Assembly (NCBI GenBank): GCA_018894105.1
Contig: CM032128.1
Coordinates: 30,589,299 to 30,653,298 of the forward strand
Direction of reading: 5' to 3'
Source of the DNA: Jacaranda mimosifolia
Taxonomy: Eukaryota > Streptophyta > Magnoliopsida > Lamiales > Bignoniaceae
DNA length: 64,000 bases
Below the pieces are notes generated by a model. The model was not told where the DNA came from. It worked only from the letters and a program-made list of their open reading frames with translations, and searched no databases. The translations under genes were made by a program, and so were the position numbers. Positions 47,242-60,400 of the stretch are shown here, piece by piece; position 1 is the first letter of the stretch; each line of letters begins with the position of its first letter.

Positions 47242-48179
47242 GACTAAGGTTGTTCTTTTTGCTTTATGTTAAATTATTACAATTGCAAAGATGTTCTATC
47301 TTGATGATGGCTATTTGATTCTTACTACATTATTCAGTGAATGGAATTTTTCATCTCCTCTGCTTAGACTAAAGAAACCTCTGTTCAATTTTTCACTCTT
47401 AGATATTTTTCTTTGTGGGGGTGGGGGGATTATCAATGGGATAATGCCCTCTCCAAGTGGTTGTTGGAAAGTTGGACTAGCAACAAACAGGTTATTCTAC
47501 CATGCCTTTGTCCTTCCAGGGAATTCAATCCATGCTTCTTGGAAAAGGAAATATAGAATACATTCTGATCTGAATTTTCATATCAATAAATTCTTCACAA
47601 AACTTCTTTTTCAATCTAAATTCTACAATAAAGAATAGGATAAGGATCGTTGGGATTTTTGTTGTGAATAAGTATCCTTCGATTTTTAAGTTAGAATATA
47701 TATTTTATTTGTCAGGAAAAGTATGAAATTTGCTCAAAAATAATGAATGTAATCGCATAAGAAAGAATAAGTATTTATTATTCTATCCTCGTATTACATT
47801 CCATTTGGCTTCTTACATATTTTTTCGCATTAGAATCAAGCATGATAGAGAGAATTCACTGCAGTGTTTCCCTAGTTGTATTCCTAACATATTCATCATA
47901 TGGAAAAAAGTTCGCCATTTGTCCTGGACACGGAGAATCTTATCCATTGGGGGTGATTTAGGACATTCTTCCTTGGATACCAAAATCCTGAGCAAAGGCA
48001 ACATGTTTTCATCTGGATTTTGGACAACATATTCCACTTTGCGGCCTGTCTTTGTAGCATTTTGAGCCGAGAACATGAGTAATATTGGGAATTTAAGGAT
48101 AAGTAGCACTAATATCATTTGTGTCGCTTTTCCAATTTTTTTATATAAAAATTATTATTATTATTATTATCTAATCTCA
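47242..48179. other. 3' flank of the AAS-type gene and spacer
   Basis: This includes the probable 3' UTR and unassigned sequence. The region 47813-48118 is open on both strands and slightly less AT-rich than its surroundings, but I recognise no protein in either direction. Confidence 0.3.
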
Positions 48180-49003
48180 ATGTTAGACTAAAAGAAATTA
48201 TGAATTTAAAATAGGGAGACAAAAGGTCGAATTTGAGACAAGTTTGTCAAAACTCGAATTTTACTTGTCAAAATGTTTATGTACAGAGAACCCAACCTAA
48301 TTCAACCCAGATGGACTTAGGGGCAGTTTGGATTTGTTTTCTGGAGGTATCTTCATTTTTTGGTGAAAATGAATAGTGATAAGTTAGTTATAAATGTGTT
48401 TTTGAAAATGAAATATTGTTTAGATGTTTTGTTTAAAATAAAATGATTATGTAGAGTTGAAAATGAGTTATATTTAAAAAATATAGTGTTTTTGTATTAA
48501 AAGTCGTGCAAATGTGAGTAGAAAAAAATAAAAAGTAGAAATGACAAGAAAGTGTAATTATGTGTTTGGAAAAATGTGCTGAAAATGAAAATATCTGTGA
48601 AAATAGGGAAAATGTTGATAAGAAAAGGGACTTTGAAAACAAAACCAAATGGACACTAAGAGTTTGTCTGGAATAATATTTTGAAAATCAAAATGTCTAT
48701 GAAAATGAAAAAAAAGTTGATGGTTCTCTATTTTCATGTGAAAATGGAGGAAAAGTTGATGATTTTCTATTTTTATTTTCAACGAAAAAAAAAAATAAGT
48801 TCAAAAAACAAAAACAAACGAGCTGTTGGAGACCCGTTTTATAATTTTAAAAACCTGCCTGAAGTTAGATTAAAAGAAATTATGAATTTAAAATAGGGAT
48901 AACAGGAGGTTGAATTTTAAATGAATTTGGCAAAACTCGAATTTTACCCGTTAAGATTTTCATGAATCGAGAATCCGACCTAATTCAATCCAAATCGACT
49001 TAG
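48180..49003. repeat. direct repeat of about 140 bp, one copy split from its tail by MITE-like DNA
   Basis: The stretch at 48180-48318 (AAAAGAAATTATGAATTTAA, AACTCGAATTTTAC, CCTAATTCAA, GACTTAG) recurs at 48862-49003. In the second copy GACTTAG is followed directly by a GGTCCGGTTTATAATTT-type sequence. In the first copy that continuation appears only after about 510 bp of A-rich inserted DNA (near 48828). The insertion therefore postdates the duplication. Confidence 0.65.
48319..48656. mobile_element. MITE-like element
   Basis: It begins GGCAGTTTGGATTTGTTTTC and ends GAAAACAAAACCAAATGGAC, an imperfect inverted repeat. The interior is full of GAAAATG words and resembles 33189-33685 in the opposite orientation. 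A related fragment follows at 48660-48825. Confidence 0.55.
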
Positions 49004-49009
49004 AGGTCC

Positions 49010-50119
49010 GGTTTATAATTTCAAAACCGCGCTCCAAATGGAGCGGATTCGGATACCCCGATACGTTGCTATCCCCAATCCAAACTCTTAAAAGAATAAT
49101 TAAATGTTCCCTAAAAGGTGGGTGCCTTGGTAAGAAGAGGTCGGCTATGGATGGGCCACCAGAATTTGGATCCGCGCATGGGAAAAAAATGGTGGGATCC
49201 AAATAAAGTGAAATTTACGGGCTGTGGACCCCAAAAATAAAGCCCACCCACTTGACTTTTGCTTTCAACAAAAATCCGTACACAGAGGACAGGTGTGTCT
49301 AAATGGGTACCACGTGTACCTCCGCGTTTTTAGGCTGGCGTTATTTAATTATTTATCTACTTATTATAAATTCATATTTATGATGATGAATGAATTCCAA
49401 CTTAAAAGCGAGCGATTTCAACACAAAACGACAAAGTACACGTGCTTTAATAAATAAATAATATGAATTCATATGCCCCCTACATTTTAGTTTTCACAAA
49501 ACAATTTAGATAAAAATAAATTAATTAGAGAATTTTTTATATATTACAAGATAATTTTGGTGTATTTTAGTGTGAATTTCATAGCCCTATTCTAATTATA
49601 GAGTTGGGAGTAGCCGACTTGTTATTATCACTAGTAAAATTTAATTTCATTTTTGTATGTATATAAGTCTACTTTTAAGTTAAAAAAGTTAGAACATTAA
49701 TGATTTAGATACGCAACTTTTGAATAAGTTACTCAGTAAATATGTTTAGTCAAAATCAATGCCAAATTTTTGAATAATCATATCTTTTATGAATTTAACT
49801 ATGATATTGAAAATTTTTAACTCACATTTTGGCCTAATTGATTAGGGCCATTTTGGACTTACTCTTAAAAGTCAATTAAGCGAAAGGTAAGTGTCGAATC
49901 ACAATAATTATACTTATTTTGTGATTAATATACTTCTAATCTTAATTATCCTTGAATAAAGTTTTCACGTCATAAAAAGCTTATGACCTATATAGTTTGG
50001 TAGATAATCATAAAGCTTTAGAGCAAATAAGCAGCTTTATATTTACATGCATTAAGCATTGCGTTAGGTTGATAACTAACTCCACTAATACTTAAGTACA
50101 CTATTAATTAGATAGAACC
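49010..50119. other. AT-rich intergenic DNA
   Basis: I see no gene, RNA or well-bounded element here. The sequence is mostly AT-rich and low in open frames. Confidence 0.4.
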
Positions 50120-51790
50120 CACTACAAGAAAAAAAAAAAATTAGCGGTAAAAGAGTAAGTGATAATGTAAAACTCTGTCACCAATTATGTATATTAAGTG
50201 ACAAAATATTTTGTTACTTTAATGACTTTTACAAATTAAATAGTGACAAAAATAGTACTTAAGCCATTACCACAGACAATTAATAACAAATTTATGATGA
50301 AAATTTGACAATAAAAATGTTATCATAAATTATAGTGACAATTTTTATTGTCATTCTGTTGTCACAATAGGAGTGTTACTAATTATTAATGGTGATAATT
50401 TAAAATATTAATTTTTATCACTATTGAATAATATTGTGACAAGATAAAAGTTATCGTCACTTGAAAATTATCTTTAGTGACAAGATAAAAGTTATTGTCA
50501 CTTAATACATGGTATTAGTCACAATTTTACTTTATCACTAATATATATATTTTTTAAGTGTCCCTTTTACCTACCAAAAAGTTAGGATGCTTTGCCACAA
50601 GCGTGATATCAGAAAATTAAAATTGTCTTACAAATCCTTAGAGCATTGTGATAAGATAGCTATTTGTAGGCTTGCCTCTTGCTTGCTACAAGTTCCATTG
50701 GTTAAACAAAAGAAAATATTGATAAGGAAATTTTTTTAATATAATTTCAGTATTTTTTAATTTTTTGAGTTTCAATCGAGCTAAGCTTTACCTAATTTGT
50801 TTAAAGGAAGAAAATGATAGGAATAATATTGTAAGTGATAATACAAAAAATGTCCTTATTACATATATTAAATGATAAAGAACATGTACTTATTATAACA
50901 ATACTTTTTTTAAAATTTAATAGTAGCATAAATATGTTTAAATTGTTACTATTAGCTATCAGTGGTGCATATATAGTAACAATTAAAATCTTGTTACAAA
51001 TAAGCTTTCCTTATTGATAAATGGGAAATGAATGTTATTAGTCTAATTTATTCTATATTTTGTATATGTGAATGAAAAAGGAACAAAATCACCATACATT
51101 GCCAAATCCATTATCCCAATCTCATTATTGATAGTAATAGAATGAAATTATTTTAAATAACTAAAATTCCCCTTGTGTCAAAAAAAAAAAAAATGAATAA
51201 ATTGCCCCTTTGTAGAAAATCATTAAGATGAAAAAAAAATATTTATGCTACTTTAGAAATATCAAGTTCTTGTTAAAATGTAGAAGGTAATTTTACCAAG
51301 GAAAAATATAGATTTATTTTAGATGAATTGTAAATAGTAAAAACCCTGCGATAATTGAGGAAATAACTAAATTCATACTTGTGGGAACAAAAACTCATAT
51401 CTCTAAGGTAGATCAACATTTGTTTATGAATAAATTTTTGAATGTTCATACTATTCTCATTTCATTCCTGCATACTGATCATGTTTTTAATGACATAAAT
51501 GTAGTGACAATAAAACTTTTGTTAAAACTATATTATGATTATTAACGATTAGTGACAAATGCATATTAGTGATTTTACTTAATTTTCACTAAATTGTATA
51601 CATTTTAATTATCGGTAATAATAATTTTAAACAATAATTCTTCCCACACCTAAATTATTATTCGGCCAAAAGTAAAAAGGTTTTATTATTTAATGTATAT
51701 TGTTAAAGGCTAAAATTTTGTTATTGTTATTTAATACTGGAAATTTATGACGAAGATGTCAGAAACAATAACAATAAATTCTGCCTATCC
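50120..51790. mobile_element. CACTA-like (EnSpm) fragment
   Basis: It starts CACTACAAGAAAA, the standard plant CACTA terminus. It is followed by many GTGACAA / TTGTCAC words in both orientations (50150-50540 and again near 51500-51780), as in CACTA subterminal regions. I found no matching CTTGTAGTG right end, so the element is truncated or its right end is eroded. The right border given is approximate. Confidence 0.5.
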
Positions 51791-51986
51791 ATAGTCTTAC
51801 TAACAATGTTTGAATTTGTGGGTCATTTTCAAAATACGGATTAGAATTTCCCATCATTCATGTGGAAAAATAAGATGTCCACACATCTTGTCGTTGGGAG
51901 TCTAATTAATAGTCTCGCGTGACTCACATCTAGGAAAAATAAAATATCATATGTACTAATTAATAGGGGCTCCTTTATTAACGTAA

Positions 51987-52484
51987 TGTTTGGATATGAA
52001 TTATATGTTTTAAATTATATATTTTGAGAGTGATAGTGTAACTGGGGAATATGAAATTTGTGTTGAGAAATGTAATGTATATTTGTTTATACTTTGAGAA
52101 TAGTTAAAAAATTATTTTGAAGAATTTTTGTATATTTGTTTATGTCTTGGAATGAGAAAGTTTTTATTGTAGCAATCAAATCAATACTTTTTTGTTGGAT
52201 TTTTTGAGTGAAAATAGAATTAAATAATATTTTTTATTGTAAAAAAATAATAAAATACATAATATGTATATATGAAGATTGAATATGATTTTTTAATTGT
52301 AAAAAATAATGATGAAGTATTATGATATGTATATGTATGTATATGAGGTATTTGGTAATAAATCAATTGATTTGAAAGGGTATTTTGGGAATTAGTATGC
52401 ATTGTTTTGACAAAAAAGTGATACATATGTTTGGTTACATTTTGCCAAAACATTGTTTTGACAAAATGTAACCAAACATAGACT
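51987..52484. mobile_element. MITE-like element with a terminal hairpin
   Basis: It starts ATGTTTGGATATGAA and ends GTAACCAAACAT, giving a short inverted repeat. Its right end is itself a near-perfect palindrome (52429-52482). The interior is AT-rich without coding sequence. Confidence 0.45.
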
Positions 52485-55400
52485 AAATTATTTCACAACG
52501 TTGATAATGATGGACTATTAATTCTTTGGTGATTTATAATGTTATCAACATTTGTTGTGGGGGGCTCACATGTTAATTAGATAATTAATGTGAGGTTAGC
52601 TATTCTTGATAATTAGTCAAATAGTTCATAATAATAAAATTATTTCAACGATTTCGCATTTAAGAATAACAATAGAATGTAGAAGAACTTCCATTGAAAA
52701 GTCTTTGAAGTTCGATTCTCAAATTAGAAGGCATAACCTGGCAAAAATTAAATTTGATATTTCACACTAACAAAGATATTTTAAGTTTGACAGCTGTCAT
52801 TCATGTAATGTTAGTTTAGTAGTTTAAGATAAATACAGTCAAGAGTGAAATTTTTCTTTCTTATTTAAGAGTGCCAGTTGGGGTGGTGGGGGTGGTGGTG
52901 GTAAACAGATGGCAAGTGAACTAAATTCTTTTGGACATGACGGGTAGGAGTTTTTCTAATTTTTATAAAATATCTGATTTAAATTATAATTATTATTAAA
53001 ATTACAAGTTTATCATCATAGTCTTACCCAAATGTGAATCAAATAGATATCCTTTCATCATATAAATGGTTCACAAAATATTGCTGCAAATAAATTTAAG
53101 TTCATGACCTTTTTATGCGAAGTTATGTACCAGATCGTATTAGTATTTTAATGATCACTGATCAATTAATTAAGTGACGTCAAATTATATTAATATTTTA
53201 ACGACCATTGATCACTTAATTAAGGGGCATCTCTCTCACACTTATATGTGTGAGACTTGAAATTCGAACAATGACGAATTATAAATGCACGTGTGCATGT
53301 GTAAATAAAAATAAAAAATATTTTATATTGAATAATCTTATATTAAAATTGTAATTACGGACTCACTTTTGTACAACATTTTCAAATGTAGCAATAAGGT
53401 TACTACATTTTTTTAAATATTTTTTAATTATAAAAAAAGGAAAAAGAAAAAGAGTATCCAACCTAGGTTTATTCTCTTTCACCTTTTGTGAGTCACGCAT
53501 GTGTTCATTAACCTCACTTTTTGGACTACTTTTCAGAGTTGATCTCAAAAGCTCACGTGAAAAAAACTAAACAAGACAAGGACCATAGCCTCATCGTATT
53601 TTTACACGATAAAATTTATTTTAATTGTTTATTTTACGCGTTACTTTACCCTTTTTTTTAATTGAAAAAATAAATAATTTGTATAAAATTGTTGAGCATA
53701 TGCTTTTTTAGCTTGTTATATGAAAAATGTTAGCTTTTCAAGGTTTAAAGGACAATTTAGATACTTACATGTAAAAGCGTTAGCAAAAAGGTACACCATA
53801 TTTTTCAACTTATTTTCATTTTTTAGAAATTTTTGTGAAAGTTCCCAACTTTTGTTGCTTCTTTGTTTTCTTAACTTTTTTTGTTTAAAAAAAAAGAGAG
53901 CATTTTTTCCAAGTTATTTTTATTTTTTATTAATTTGTGTAACATCTTTGATTTCTACCACTTTTGTACTTTTCTAGTTTTCTTGAAAATAAATTAATAA
54001 ATTAAAAGGTATTAGTTATAGCTCATTAATAAATTTGTACTACTTTTGATTATTTCATTAGCTTATAATTGAATATTTCGTTTTATTGAATGTTTCATTT
54101 TCATAATCATTACCAAAAGAATAAGTTCTAATATATTATATAAGTTCTTGTAAACTTTGGCAAAAGAATTTGAATTTCTCATTGAGAGATAAAGTGCACA
54201 AATAACGAATAAAATAAAAAATATTACTTTTTTGACCCAAGAAGACATATTTTGAAAATTACATAACCTAACCAGTGCTATGTAACATCACTTTCAAACT
54301 TGAAAAAAATTCAATGTTAGAACAATAAAATTGACTTTGAGTACACAAATACTCACCGAGAATTCCAAGAGGGACTTGATTTTCAAAGTTACACAAAGAA
54401 ATTTATTTCACTTTACTAATTTAAGCATATGAGTCTGATCCACAAGGTATCTAAAACTTGAATAAATTCAAAATGTGAGCGTAATTTATAACTCAAAAAA
54501 AGTTGGTGGAAAAAATTCTTAATTTACATTTTTGACATAAAAACCATAAATATCACAATCTAATTATTAGTTTACCAATGAGAAAAGTTATGTGGTGAGC
54601 AATAAATAACTTGAATCCACTAAAACATTTTTTTTTAAAATTTAAAAATATGACCTAAGTCCTAAAGTGAAATATTCATTTGTCTTTTTTCACTCGTTGC
54701 ATCCATTTCATCGTCAATAATGTGCACCTATTAGAGCCAAAAGATAGTAAGGTCATTTTGCTTTTTTTATGACCACTTGCAACTTTTAATTTGAAATTAT
54801 TATCTTAGGTACTATTGCCTATAAAGTGCAAGACATACCTAATTATAAGATTCGGGATGTGTTGGATTGCATAATTGTAGACTATATGGTTCCAAACAAT
54901 ATCTTTGATTGTGGACTTTGTAACTTGTACACTTAATTAATAATTATTCTTCAAAAAAGATTAATGATGCTACAACTTTTAATGATAAAATTATGTTTAG
55001 GAGAGTCAAAATTATTTTGCTATGAGATAATTATATTTCATTTTACATAGATAACATGATTTTGTTAAAGAATTTTTTCTAAAGATAATAAAAACTATGA
55101 ATAATTATAACATAATATTTAATTTCTTATTTAAAATATGTCATACATTTTGTTCAAAAATAAATTATTTAAGCAAGGTTACTTGAGAATATTCAAACTT
55201 TTAAAATTAACATCCCAATGTTCAAATCAAAACAAAGTTTGTTAAGCACAATACGACTAAAAAAAGGATATTGTTTAAATAAATGTGGTTTCCTTTTTGC
55301 AAATAATATTTGATATATTTCCTTAGAATGGACCCTAAAATTACTAAAAATGCTTTGTAATATTTCAAAAGTAATTTTTTCCTTGGACACTATAACTTCC

Positions 55401-55588
55401 GTTTGGAGCTGGAATGTGTAACGGTAAAGTATATATATGCATATCACATCATATCTCCAAAAAAATTACCCATAAACCCTATGATCAAATTGTCACAACC
55501 CTCATTAATACACTCATGCCCACCTCATAAATCCATTTTACCAACCCCAAACATAACCCTCCACCACCCCCGCCCCCCCCAACCAAAA

Positions 55589-55624
<36 letters not shown>

Positions 55625-56630
55625 GCAACAACTCACAAGAAAGAAGAACATGCTCATTCAAGAACCAATCATTTTTTTTAAATAAATTCCTCTAATCACC
55701 TATAGAATATCGAATATCTAATCAATCAATTTATTTCTTCAATAAAAAATAAATCTCTTTAATTACCTTTTAACAGAATATCGACCATCTAAATCAATCA
55801 AAATTTATTTCATTATTCAGTAAAAAAACTATTTGTCTCTAATCGCTTTCTCCATAACATATAAATTATTTACCACTCGTCAAAATAGAAATTATGAACC
55901 ACATATCACATAACTCTATCGTTTCACTTCTTAATATTATCAGACAAGAATATTCCTAAAATATTAGGAAAATATCATAACATGTAATTGGTAATATTCT
56001 TTTTAGTCTTTATAATATTCCAGCTATTTTTTTGCCCTCAACCCGCAAATCTACTTCTATATATTATGCTAAAAAATAGAGATCCATTAATCCCAAGAAA
56101 TGAAACACAAAACATGTTAAACATACAAATTTTCCTCCACCTAAGGAGACTCCCCCTCATCAATTTATAAAAGTTGTGGTCTCTCACACGGCACTGGCAC
56201 AGTTCCACTGCCAGCCCACAACGCAACAGTACAACAAAAGGTAACACTCATCACAGCACAACAAAGTTAATGTATGCGTTTCCTCAATTTTTCATGTTCT
56301 ATATATATATTCATCTCAATATTATTTTATTTTTTAGAATCGAACTTAAAAAATAAAGCATGAACTTTATTATTTTTATTTAATAATATTTTAGAAATAA
56401 GTTTGAAAAGCCCGTTTATCATTATAAACAACTAATAATATAGAATGCGACTACGATCAATTTAGTTTAGTTTTGTCTTCAAATGTAAAATTAATTTTTT
56501 AAAATTATAAATAAAATTAAATTTGTAATTGATATACTTATTTAGAATTTTTTTCTATTTGTTAGTCAAAATAATTTTATTGTGATTATATATTAATCCG
56601 GAATATGGATTTACTATATCATAACAATCC
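52485..56630. other. AT-rich intergenic DNA
   Basis: No gene is recognisable. The segment includes a 37-bp direct repeat at 53138-53174 and 53188-53224 (period 50), a C-run/A-run at 55567-55600 and many short open frames that look like chance in AT-rich DNA. Confidence 0.4.
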
Positions 56631-57475
56631 TAATGATTTTCTTTCTTTCTTTCTTTCTTTCTTTTTTTTTTGGAAAATATGATTACTATAGTTTTGAAAA
56701 TAATGAAATAATCAAGGGATTCACATATTATTAGAAAACCTATACCTATATATTTGTATGTGTATGTTAGATCTCTGTCTCTCTCTCTCATCAACAGATC
56801 ATCTCCATTCCAAAATCCTACTACCAGCTGCAGTATTAGCTGCGGGGGTGGTGGTGGCCATAATCTCTCTCTTAGAGCAGCACTCTGCTCTAGTATTCTT
56901 TCTCTTCTTTGAAAGGTTCTTCGTATTTGTATTATGGAAATTTTTCTCCGTGATCACCACCTTGCCAAACCATTTTTAGAGTGAAGTAACACAAGCCCAG
57001 GTTAGTTTTTGGGTGCTTCCCATAATGGGTTGGTATGAGATTCAATTCTTGCCCACTTTTTTTGTCCAAAATGTGGAGAAAAGTACAAAAGACAGGGTCT
57101 TGAGAGATAAGCATGTGCACGGGAAAGAAGAAGAGTTTGGGCGTGATTGTTATTGTTTGTTTTTTCCTTTTCCTTTTTCATTTTTTCCCTCTGTCTGCTG
57201 CATATTTCTGTTGGTATTCTGTGTTGGGTTTAGTGATACAAATGACTTTGTTTTCATGTGCAGATTGTTCTCCTTTCTCTTTCCGTGACTTGTCATTAGG
57301 TTGCGCGATGGACACAATTTCTATTGCCAGATGGTGAAATGCCCTTTACACGATTTGATCTCTCCTGGGCCGTAATAGTATTCAACTTTATCAATAGCAT
57401 TCGTATTGTTCAGCTCCTAGTCATTGATTTCCAACATTTTTCTTGGTTAAAAGATTGATATCTGTAAGAATTATT
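56631..57475 (+). promoter_or_regulatory. upstream region and leader of ABCC5
   Basis: It contains a TTTC microsatellite (about 56640-56665), a CT-rich tract (56770-56790) typical of plant 5' leaders, and several upstream ATGs, including a 9-codon frame at 57308-57337. I cannot place the transcription start or any leader intron. Confidence 0.4.
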
Positions 57476-60400
57476 ATGGGTATCAATCTTTTCTTGGCTA
57501 CTGAAACTACAGCATTTGAAGCCTCGGCCCGTCTTCAGGACACATTTCGGGCTTTGCCAGTATTGGAATTAGCGTCGGTTTGCATAAACTTGACGCTGTT
57601 TCTGGTGTTTCTCTCCGTTGTATCTGCAAGGCAGGTTTTGGTGTGTTTTGGCCGGAGTCATCTTTGGAAGGACGATTTGGCTGGGAGTTCTGTGGCCATT
57701 AGGGACAGAGGAGTTGCTGATGGTGAGGAAATTCAGAGCCTTGTGATTACTAAAGGTTATAAAGCTTCAGTAGTTTGTTGCCTTTTTGTTTTGTTGGTGC
57801 AAGTTTTGGTGTTGGGATTTCATGGTTTTCGTCTAATACGAGAGGCTGTGCTAGGTGAGGGTAGGACGTCTAATTGGACTGTTATACTGTTGCCTGCAGC
57901 TCAGAGTTTAGCTTGGTTTGTGCTGAGCTTTTCAGTTCTTTATTGTAAATACAAAGCTGCTGAGAAATTCCCGTTGTTGTTGAGAATTTGGTGGGTTGCG
58001 TCCTTTGTAGTTTGTTTGTCTACTTTGTATGCAGATGGTAGAGGATTTCTGACAGAAGGATCAGGCCACTTGAGTTCTCATGTTTTGGCGAATTTTGTTG
58101 TTACACCGGCTCTTGCTTTTCTATGTTTTGTTGCTATTAGGGGAGTTACAGGTATCCAAGTGTGTAGGAACTCTGATCTTCAAGAGCCATTGCTGCTTGG
58201 AGAAGAAGCAGGGTGTCTTAAGGTTACTCCTTACAGTGAAGCTGGCATATTCAGTTTGCTCACTCTTTCCTGGTTGAACCCGCTTCTTTCAACTGGGGCG
58301 AAGAGGCCACTTGAGCTGAAGGATATTCCGTTGCTTGCACCAAAAGATCGTTCCAAGACTAACTATAAGGCATTGAACTCAAATTGGGAGAAGCTGAAGG
58401 CTGAGAATCCTCAGAAGAAGCCTTCTCTCGCTTGGGCTATTCTCAAGTCTTTCTGGAAAGAAGCTGGCTGCAATGCAATATTTGCCGGGACAAACACTTT
58501 AGTTTCATACGTGGGACCATATATGATTAGCTACTTTGTGGATTACTTAGGTGGGAAGGAGACTTTCCCACACGAGGGCTACATTCTTGCCGGAATTTTC
58601 TTCACTGCGAAGTTGGTAGAGACCATAACAACCAGACAGTGGTATCTTGGGGTTGACATTTTGGGTATGCATGTCAGATCAGCTCTCACAGCAATGGTAT
58701 ATCGGAAAGGGCTAAGACTCTCGAGCTCAGCTAGGCAAAGCCACACCAGCGGTGAGATTGTTAACTACATGGCTGTTGATGTTCAGAGAGTAGGGGACTA
58801 TTCGTGGTATCTACATGACATATGGATGCTTCCTCTCCAAATTATCCTTGCTCTTGCAATTCTGTACAAGAATGTTGGAATTGCATCCGTTGCCACACTC
58901 ATTGCCACCATTATATCCATTGTAGCAACTGTTCCAGTGGCAAGGATTCAGGAAGATTACCAGGACAAATTGATGGCTGCAAAGGATGATAGGATGAGGA
59001 AGACTTCGGAATGCCTCAGGAATATGAGGATTCTCAAATTGCAAGCTTGGGAGGATAGATACCGAGTGAAGCTGGAAGAAATGCGTGGTGTGGAATTCAA
59101 GTATCTACGAAAAGCTCTTTATTCACAAGCTTTCATCACATTTATATTCTGGAGCTCCCCTATATTTGTTTCAGCTATTACTTTTGGCACTTGCATTTTG
59201 TTAGGTGGTCAGCTTACCGCCGGCAGTGTTCTTTCTGCTCTGGCTACTTTCCGCGTCCTGCAAGAACCACTTAGAAATTTTCCTGACTTGGTTTCTATGA
59301 TGGCTCAGACTAAAGTCTCCCTCGACCGAATCTCGGGATTCCTGCAGGAGGAAGAGCTTCAGGAAGATGCAACTATTAGCTTGCCACGAGGCATTTCAAA
59401 TGTGGCCATAGAAATAACAAATGGAGAATTCTGTTGGGATCAATCTTCACCTACCCCAACCCTTTCAAACTTACAAATCAAGGTAGAGAAGGGAATGCGT
59501 GTTGCTGTCTGTGGTGTGGTTGGTTCTGGGAAATCAAGCTTCCTTTCTTGCATCCTTGGTGAGATTCCAAAAATTGCTGGTGAAGTAAGTCTCATCTTGT
59601 GGATGCTGACTTTCATTCTTTGTTGCCTTCTCTTCTAGTAGTGTGATTATTATATTCTAGTAATTTGGTGGATTAAATCTTATTGCTCATCTATGGCTGT
59701 ATACATTAGGTTAGAGTATGTGGTTCTGCAGCATATGTCTCTCAGTCCGCTTGGATTCAATCAGGAAATATAGAGGAAAATATCCTCTTTGGAAGTCCAA
59801 TGGACAAGGTGAAATACAAGAGTGTTATTCATGCCTGTTCACTGAAGAAAGACTTGCAGCTATTCTCACATGGTGACCAAACCATTATTGGAGATAGAGG
59901 CATAAACCTTAGTGGTGGTCAGAAGCAAAGAGTGCAACTTGCCAGGGCACTATATCAAGATGCTGATATTTATTTACTTGATGATCCATTCAGTGCTGTT
60001 GATGCGCACACTGGGTCAGAATTATTTAAGGTTTGGGCATAATTTTCTTATTTATATTTTGCAGATCAATCAAATTGAATCTGGCTAAACATATTTATGT
60101 GGAATTGCAGGAGTACATACTGACAGCACTAGCTACAAAGACTGTGGTTTTTGTCACTCATCAAGTTGAATTTCTGCCTGCTGCTGACATGATTTTGGTA
60201 TTGTCTTCATTTCAATCTATTTTAGTATGTCATGTCTAAAATGGGAAATTGCCTTCCTTGCAATTAAATACCTTCTTTTGTGTCAACCCTTCCTTTGTAT
60301 CAACTAACTTGCGCAAAGTTGTTGACCAAAGTGTTTTTGCTGCTTTGGTTCATCTTCTCTTCTCATTTTTGTTTCATGTCTGCCTAGAGTTTTGGCTTTG

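Noticed and set aside
57443..57475. Upstream start for ABCC5 at 57443
   Set aside because: There is no ATG there; the first in-frame ATG is at 57476.
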